From Bacteroidota bacterium (GTDB lineage: Bacteria; Bacteroidota; Bacteroidia; Chitinophagales; Chitinophagaceae), in NCBI GenBank assembly GCA_023440945.1, contig JAEZRL010000449.1:1-10292 (forward strand): a stretch of 10,292 nt of DNA, written 5' to 3'. Within the stretch, counting starts at the first letter, position 1, and each line of letters starts with the position of its first letter. A program made the position numbers and the translations under genes. The notes under the pieces are model-generated. The model did no database searches. It saw only the letters and a list, made by a program, of their open reading frames with translations, and was not told where the DNA came from. Below, piece after piece: positions 7,801 to 10,292 of the stretch.

Positions 7801-7845
7801 CGGTTTATATATGCAGAAGAAGCAAAAAAGCTGAATAAAAGATAA
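4810..7845 (+). CDS. RND efflux transporter permease subunit
   Basis: Inner-membrane, proton-driven pump of the tripartite system, 1011 residues from ATG 4810. It has the RND layout: TM1 near residues 9-27, a porter loop (FPEITFPKIKV, then the first periplasmic half), TM2-TM6 at about 325-490, a Lys/Glu-rich cytoplasmic linker near 490-510, TM7, the second periplasmic half (from about 540), and TM8-TM12 at the C-terminus. TM4 has the Asp-Asp pair (Asp397-Asp398, IIDDAIVIVE) of drug pumps. TM10 has Glu912 (GIIGENSIF) where AcrB has Lys940, and TM11 has RLRPKLMT with Lys946 aligned to CusA Lys984, plus Thr949 aligned to AcrB Thr978. The frame extends up to GTG 4789, but that codon is inside the inverted repeat, so ATG 4810 is preferred. 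Last gene of the operon; substrate unknown. Only one of CusA's three metal-binding Met positions looks retained (GDML), which argues against a copper/silver pump. Confidence 0.95.
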   Translation: MRNFFVTYKHPLTVLVIIILFGGAFAYSKMQTALFPEITFPKIKVIADAGQQPVDKMMITVTRPLENAIKQVPDLETIRSTTSRGSCELSAFLNWNANVDIAQQRIESKINEIRNDLPQGVQITVERMNPSILPVIGYSLKSKTKSPIELKLLALYTIKPFLSQVQGVSEVRVIGGKTKEYWLELNVQKMNKLGITPDFITTALSNTNFIQSNGYLSDYRLMYLTVTDAQVHNKEQLENVVISNNGKRIVLLKDIANITIQQAKEYVKINANGHESVLLAVVKQPNANLIDLSDQMAKKVKDLKNLLPKDVTVKPYYKQADFVTNAVKSVTDALWIGLLLAIVIAIIFLRSFKASSVILLTIPVTLCLTLIVLYATGQTLNIMTLGAIAAAIGLIIDDAIVIVEQIHRTHEEHPEEPTLKLVQKAINYLFPAMVGSSLSTIVIFLPFILMTGVAGAYFEVMTNTMIITLICSFFVTWLLLPVIYLLFSKKERKKEKPHEVKEQKWVAFFIKKSFISFVIIVALIVAVIFVFPNLETGFLPQMDEGSIVLDYVSPPGTSLEETDRMLQQIEKIIIHHPDVEAYSRRTGTQMGFFITEPNTGDYLIQLKKSRSKSIDEVINELRQQIENTQPALRVDFGQVIGDMLGDLMTSVQPVEIKIFGTDINTLHQLAEQVSSVVENVKGTADVFNGITIAGPSININPNNINLQQYGITPANLQYQLQTALEGNVVGSVYDPQQMTNIRMVYPGNRTLTLNDIKQQQIFLPNGELKPIESLVDVQITPGATEIERQDMQSMGVVTARLENRDLGSTIKDIKNQIASKINLPHGYTIVYGGDYANQQRSFNELLIILITASLLVFGVILFLFKDYFIAIAILLIAMLGVAGSFLALYLTGTELNVGSYTGIIMIVGIIGENSIFTFLQFREYYRQSNNVDEAVIYSISTRLRPKLMTALGAIIALMPIALGIGTGAQMHQPLAIAVIGGFIIALPLLLIVLPTMIRFIYAEEAKKLNKR

Positions 7846-7904
7846 ATGCACAAGTGTGCGACGCAACAATGTTTAATGCTTATTCAAAAGCCGGGCTCAT
7901 AAAA

Positions 7905-9497
7905 TTATTTTAAAACAGAAAGCGCTTTTTCAATCATTGGATCAGTTGGATTGATTACTTCAAAATAACCTTGTGTGCGCCATATTTGTCTTGCTAAAAA
8001 AGCGGGTAATTTTTCCAGTACATCTTGTTTAGCTTGTGCCGGTACGGTATCGAGATAGATGCTGTCCCGCTTTGCAAAATCAACCAGTTGCTGCCAGTCG
8101 TTATTACCGGGATGATATATTTTTTCTAACTGCTGAGGCGATTTTACACTCTGTAATTCACTTTTATTATCCATGTAATAATGATAAACAAAATTGTTTA
8201 AGGTGCCTTTATAAAACAGTTCCACTACAGGCTTTGGCTGTGCAGTTGTATCGAAGGGAACGAAGATATCAGGTGTAATTCCGCCACCACCATAAACTAA
8301 ATGACCGGAAGGAGTTTTATATGCTTTACCTGAAGGTTTGGTTGTATCACCAACAACTACTTCACCATTATGAAAACGTTGAATTAACTCTTGCTCATAT
8401 TGTGCTTTCCCTTTGTTATAAGGTTTTTGAATGTTGCGGCCTAAAGGTGTATAATAACGTGCAACAGTTAAACGAACTGCGGCACCATCGCTTAACTGAA
8501 ATTGTTGCTGCACCAATCCTTTACCAAAAGTTCTGCGACCGATTATTGTTGCTCTGTCCCAATCCTGCAATGCACCGGATAATATCTCGCTTGCCGAAGC
8601 AGAAGTTTCATCAACGAGAACTACCAGTTTTCCCTGTTCAAAAATGCCATCTCTTTTGCAGCGGTACTCTGCTCGTGGGGATTTGCTGCCCTGCGTATAT
8701 ACGATCAGTTTTCTATCATTCAAAAATTCATCTGCTATATCAACTGCTTCATTCAGATAACCACCGCCATTACCACGAAGATCGAGGATGAGTTTCTGCA
8801 TGCCTTCTTTCTGAAGATTTTCCAAAGCAAACATAAATTCTTCATAGGTTGTTTCGGCAAACTTGCTGATGCGTATAAAACCTGTTTGCTGAGCGATCAT
8901 ATAAGAAACATCAACCGAAGGCAAAGGAATAACACCTCTTTTTATCAGAATATTTTTTATCTGTCCATCTCTAAGTAAAGTTACTTTTACAGTTGAGCCA
9001 CCGGGGCCACGTAATAAGTTTCTTATGTCGGATATTGCAACATCCGAGCCTGCAATTTTAGTGGTGTCATTTACTTTAATAAACTTATCTCCTACCTGTA
9101 TGCCTGCTTTATCTGAAGGGCCATCCTTTATAACATTTAATACATTTAATGTATCGTCAAAAATTTGAAATTCTATACCTATACCTTCAAAGTTTCCCTG
9201 CAGATCTTCGTTATAAATAGCTACTTCTTTCGCAGGAATAAAAACAGAATGTGGATCAAGTTCTGATAAAAGATCATTGATTGCTGCATTCTTTACGCTG
9301 TCAGTATTAATTACATCAACATATCTTGTTTTAATAAGATCAAGTACTTCTTTTATATCGCCGGAGTTGTTGTTATTTTTTAAAAAGGAAACAGGGCCTT
9401 GCGTACCTTCTCTTAATTTAAACCCTATCCACATGCCCATAACCATAACTAATGAAAACAATAAGGGCAGCCATATCTGCAATTTTTTACTTACCAT
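7905..9497 (-). CDS. S41 family carboxy-terminal processing peptidase (CtpA/Prc type)
   Basis: A serine protease that trims or degrades proteins from their C-termini in the periplasm. The 530-residue product has an uncleaved-looking N-terminal membrane anchor (about residues 7-26, after Lys4-Lys5), a helical N-domain with the DPHSVFIP motif (81-88), a PDZ domain (about 100-187: GIGIEF, GPSDKAGIQVGD) and the S41 core (about 195-365). Catalytic residues are all present: Ser301 in SASASE, Lys326 in TFGKG and Gln330, with the 25- and 4-residue spacing known from E. coli Prc (Ser430, Lys455, Gln459). LDLRGNGGG (238-246) and RYYTPLGRNIQKP are further S41 hallmarks. A C-terminal extension of about 110 residues follows, with no motif I recognise. 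The ATG at 9497 gives a normal anchor. It converges on the pump gene (59-base gap) and diverges from the kinase gene (95-base gap); no partner gene adjoins it. Confidence 0.97.
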   Translation of the reverse strand: MVSKKLQIWLPLLFSLVMVMGMWIGFKLREGTQGPVSFLKNNNNSGDIKEVLDLIKTRYVDVINTDSVKNAAINDLLSELDPHSVFIPAKEVAIYNEDLQGNFEGIGIEFQIFDDTLNVLNVIKDGPSDKAGIQVGDKFIKVNDTTKIAGSDVAISDIRNLLRGPGGSTVKVTLLRDGQIKNILIKRGVIPLPSVDVSYMIAQQTGFIRISKFAETTYEEFMFALENLQKEGMQKLILDLRGNGGGYLNEAVDIADEFLNDRKLIVYTQGSKSPRAEYRCKRDGIFEQGKLVVLVDETSASASEILSGALQDWDRATIIGRRTFGKGLVQQQFQLSDGAAVRLTVARYYTPLGRNIQKPYNKGKAQYEQELIQRFHNGEVVVGDTTKPSGKAYKTPSGHLVYGGGGITPDIFVPFDTTAQPKPVVELFYKGTLNNFVYHYYMDNKSELQSVKSPQQLEKIYHPGNNDWQQLVDFAKRDSIYLDTVPAQAKQDVLEKLPAFLARQIWRTQGYFEVINPTDPMIEKALSVLK

Positions 9498-9592
9498 ATT
9501 ATGATGCTACTTTGTACCTTGAAAATACGAATATCAGTATTAAAGTTTAATGCATGATGATTGTTTGTTAAACGGCTTCTAAATTTTATAGT

Positions 9593-10292
9593 ATGGCAGT
9601 TATATTGATAGCAGACAGTGGCGCAACAAAATGCGAATGGTGTTTATTGTATGACGGAAAAAGAAAGAGCATTGTTACTACAGGAATGAATCCATATTTT
9701 TTATCGAAGGAACAGATAGTTGAGTTGTTGAGAAAAGAGTTGCTTTCTAAAATAAAAAATGCAAAAGTTGATGAAGTATATTATTATGGAACCGGACTTG
9801 GTAATGTTGACCATGTAAAGACACTTAAGTCTGCTTTAAAAAATGTTTTTCCGCTTGCAAAAGTTGAAGCAACAAATGATCTGCTTGCTGCTGCAAGAGC
9901 CGTATGCGGAACAGCAAAAGGTATTGCATGTATCTTAGGGACGGGTTCTAACTCGTGTTACTACAACGGGAAGAAAATAGTTAAGAATAGTCCGGGTTTG
10001 GGTTTTATTTTGGGTGATGAAGGCAGTGGCGCTTATCTTGGCAAAAAAGTAGTGCAGTATTATTTATACAATACTTTTGATGAAGACCTTCGTTCCCGTT
10101 TTGATGCAAAATTTACCGTTACTTCAAAAGAGATATTGGAAAGCGTTTACATGAAACCTTTTCCGAACCGTTATCTTGCATCCTTCACTATTTTTTTAGC
10201 AGAGAATCGTGGACATTACATGGTTGAAAATATTATTGAAGATGGGTTGAACGACTTCTTTTTTACACATCTTTGCAAATACAATGAAAGCT
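9593..10292 (+). CDS. BadF/BadG-family ATPase, N-acetylglucosamine kinase-like, 3' end outside window
   Basis: Probable sugar kinase of the ASKHA fold, with 233 codons visible and the frame open at the right edge. The phosphate-1 motif is at residues 6-16 (IADSGATKCEW), followed by MNPYF (32-36), a signature of the N-acetylglucosamine kinase branch. The probable catalytic Asp96 lies in ATNDLLAAARA, phosphate-2 is ILGTGSNS (114-121), and GFILGDEGSGAYLGK runs from 137. These favour phosphorylation of an amino sugar, for example N-acetylglucosamine released by cell-wall or chitin recycling, over the benzoyl-CoA reductase activators that give the family its name; the substrate is an inference. 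The ATG at 9593 places the phosphate-1 loop at the very N-terminus, as expected. No Shine-Dalgarno is seen. It is divergent from the S41 protease gene; a shared 95-base intergenic region must hold both promoters. The C-terminal half, including the adenosine-binding motif, is outside the window. Confidence 0.92.
   Translation, partial: MAVILIADSGATKCEWCLLYDGKRKSIVTTGMNPYFLSKEQIVELLRKELLSKIKNAKVDEVYYYGTGLGNVDHVKTLKSALKNVFPLAKVEATNDLLAAARAVCGTAKGIACILGTGSNSCYYNGKKIVKNSPGLGFILGDEGSGAYLGKKVVQYYLYNTFDEDLRSRFDAKFTVTSKEILESVYMKPFPNRYLASFTIFLAENRGHYMVENIIEDGLNDFFFTHLCKYNES

Noticed and set aside
8321..8791. 156-codon open frame on the + strand opposite the protease gene.
   Set aside because: It lies wholly antisense to the S41 core with its intact catalytic motifs, and its translation has no recognisable domain; a shadow frame.
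9508..9521. TACTTTG and TACCTTG on the + strand upstream of the kinase gene, similar to the Bacteroidota -7 promoter box TAnnTTTG.
   Set aside because: Each is one base short of the consensus and no TTG box lies at the right distance upstream, so I did not call a promoter.
9580..9587. TAAATTTT just before the kinase ATG, a near match to the -7 box.
   Set aside because: It would put the transcription start almost exactly on the ATG, and the upstream TTTG spacing is too short; such matches are frequent in AT-rich DNA.

Overview
The window looks like a chromosomal segment of a Bacteroidota bacterium, most plausibly of the Chitinophagaceae. The family is an inference from overall protein flavour. 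The phylum rests on the AT-rich DNA, the lack of recognisable Shine-Dalgarno sequences before any gene (upstream stretches are A-rich or neutral instead), and the gene content. All six protein genes can be assigned to known families. No CRISPR array, rRNA, tRNA, prophage or transposase was seen, and I see no clear undescribed multi-gene system.

Layout, left to right. (1) Translation genes: the 3' part of thrS (threonyl-tRNA synthetase, cut at the left edge) and infC (initiation factor 3), closed by a strong intrinsic terminator. The rpmI and rplT genes that usually follow infC are not there. (2) A three-gene efflux operon on the + strand: a TolC-like outer-membrane factor with a GTG start, a very short periplasmic adaptor lipoprotein overlapping it by 4 bases, and a 1011-residue RND inner-membrane pump. 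Between adaptor and pump lies a 137-base gap filled by two different repeat-like elements: a C-rich palindrome that includes the adaptor's stop codon, and an 80-base imperfect inverted repeat built from CACAAAG-type words. (3) A convergent gene on the - strand for an S41 carboxy-terminal processing protease with an N-terminal membrane anchor, PDZ domain and intact Ser-Lys-Gln catalytic residues. (4) Divergent from it, the 5' part of a BadF/BadG-type (N-acetylglucosamine kinase-like) ATPase, cut at the right edge.

How they work together: the three efflux genes should encode one tripartite pump spanning both membranes; no regulator is adjacent, so the substrate cannot be read from context. The pump carries an unusual mixture of proton-relay residues (Asp-Asp as in drug pumps, Glu and Lys as in the metal pump CusA), and its adaptor has almost no helical hairpin. 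The protease and kinase are probably independent cell-envelope and sugar-metabolism housekeeping genes.
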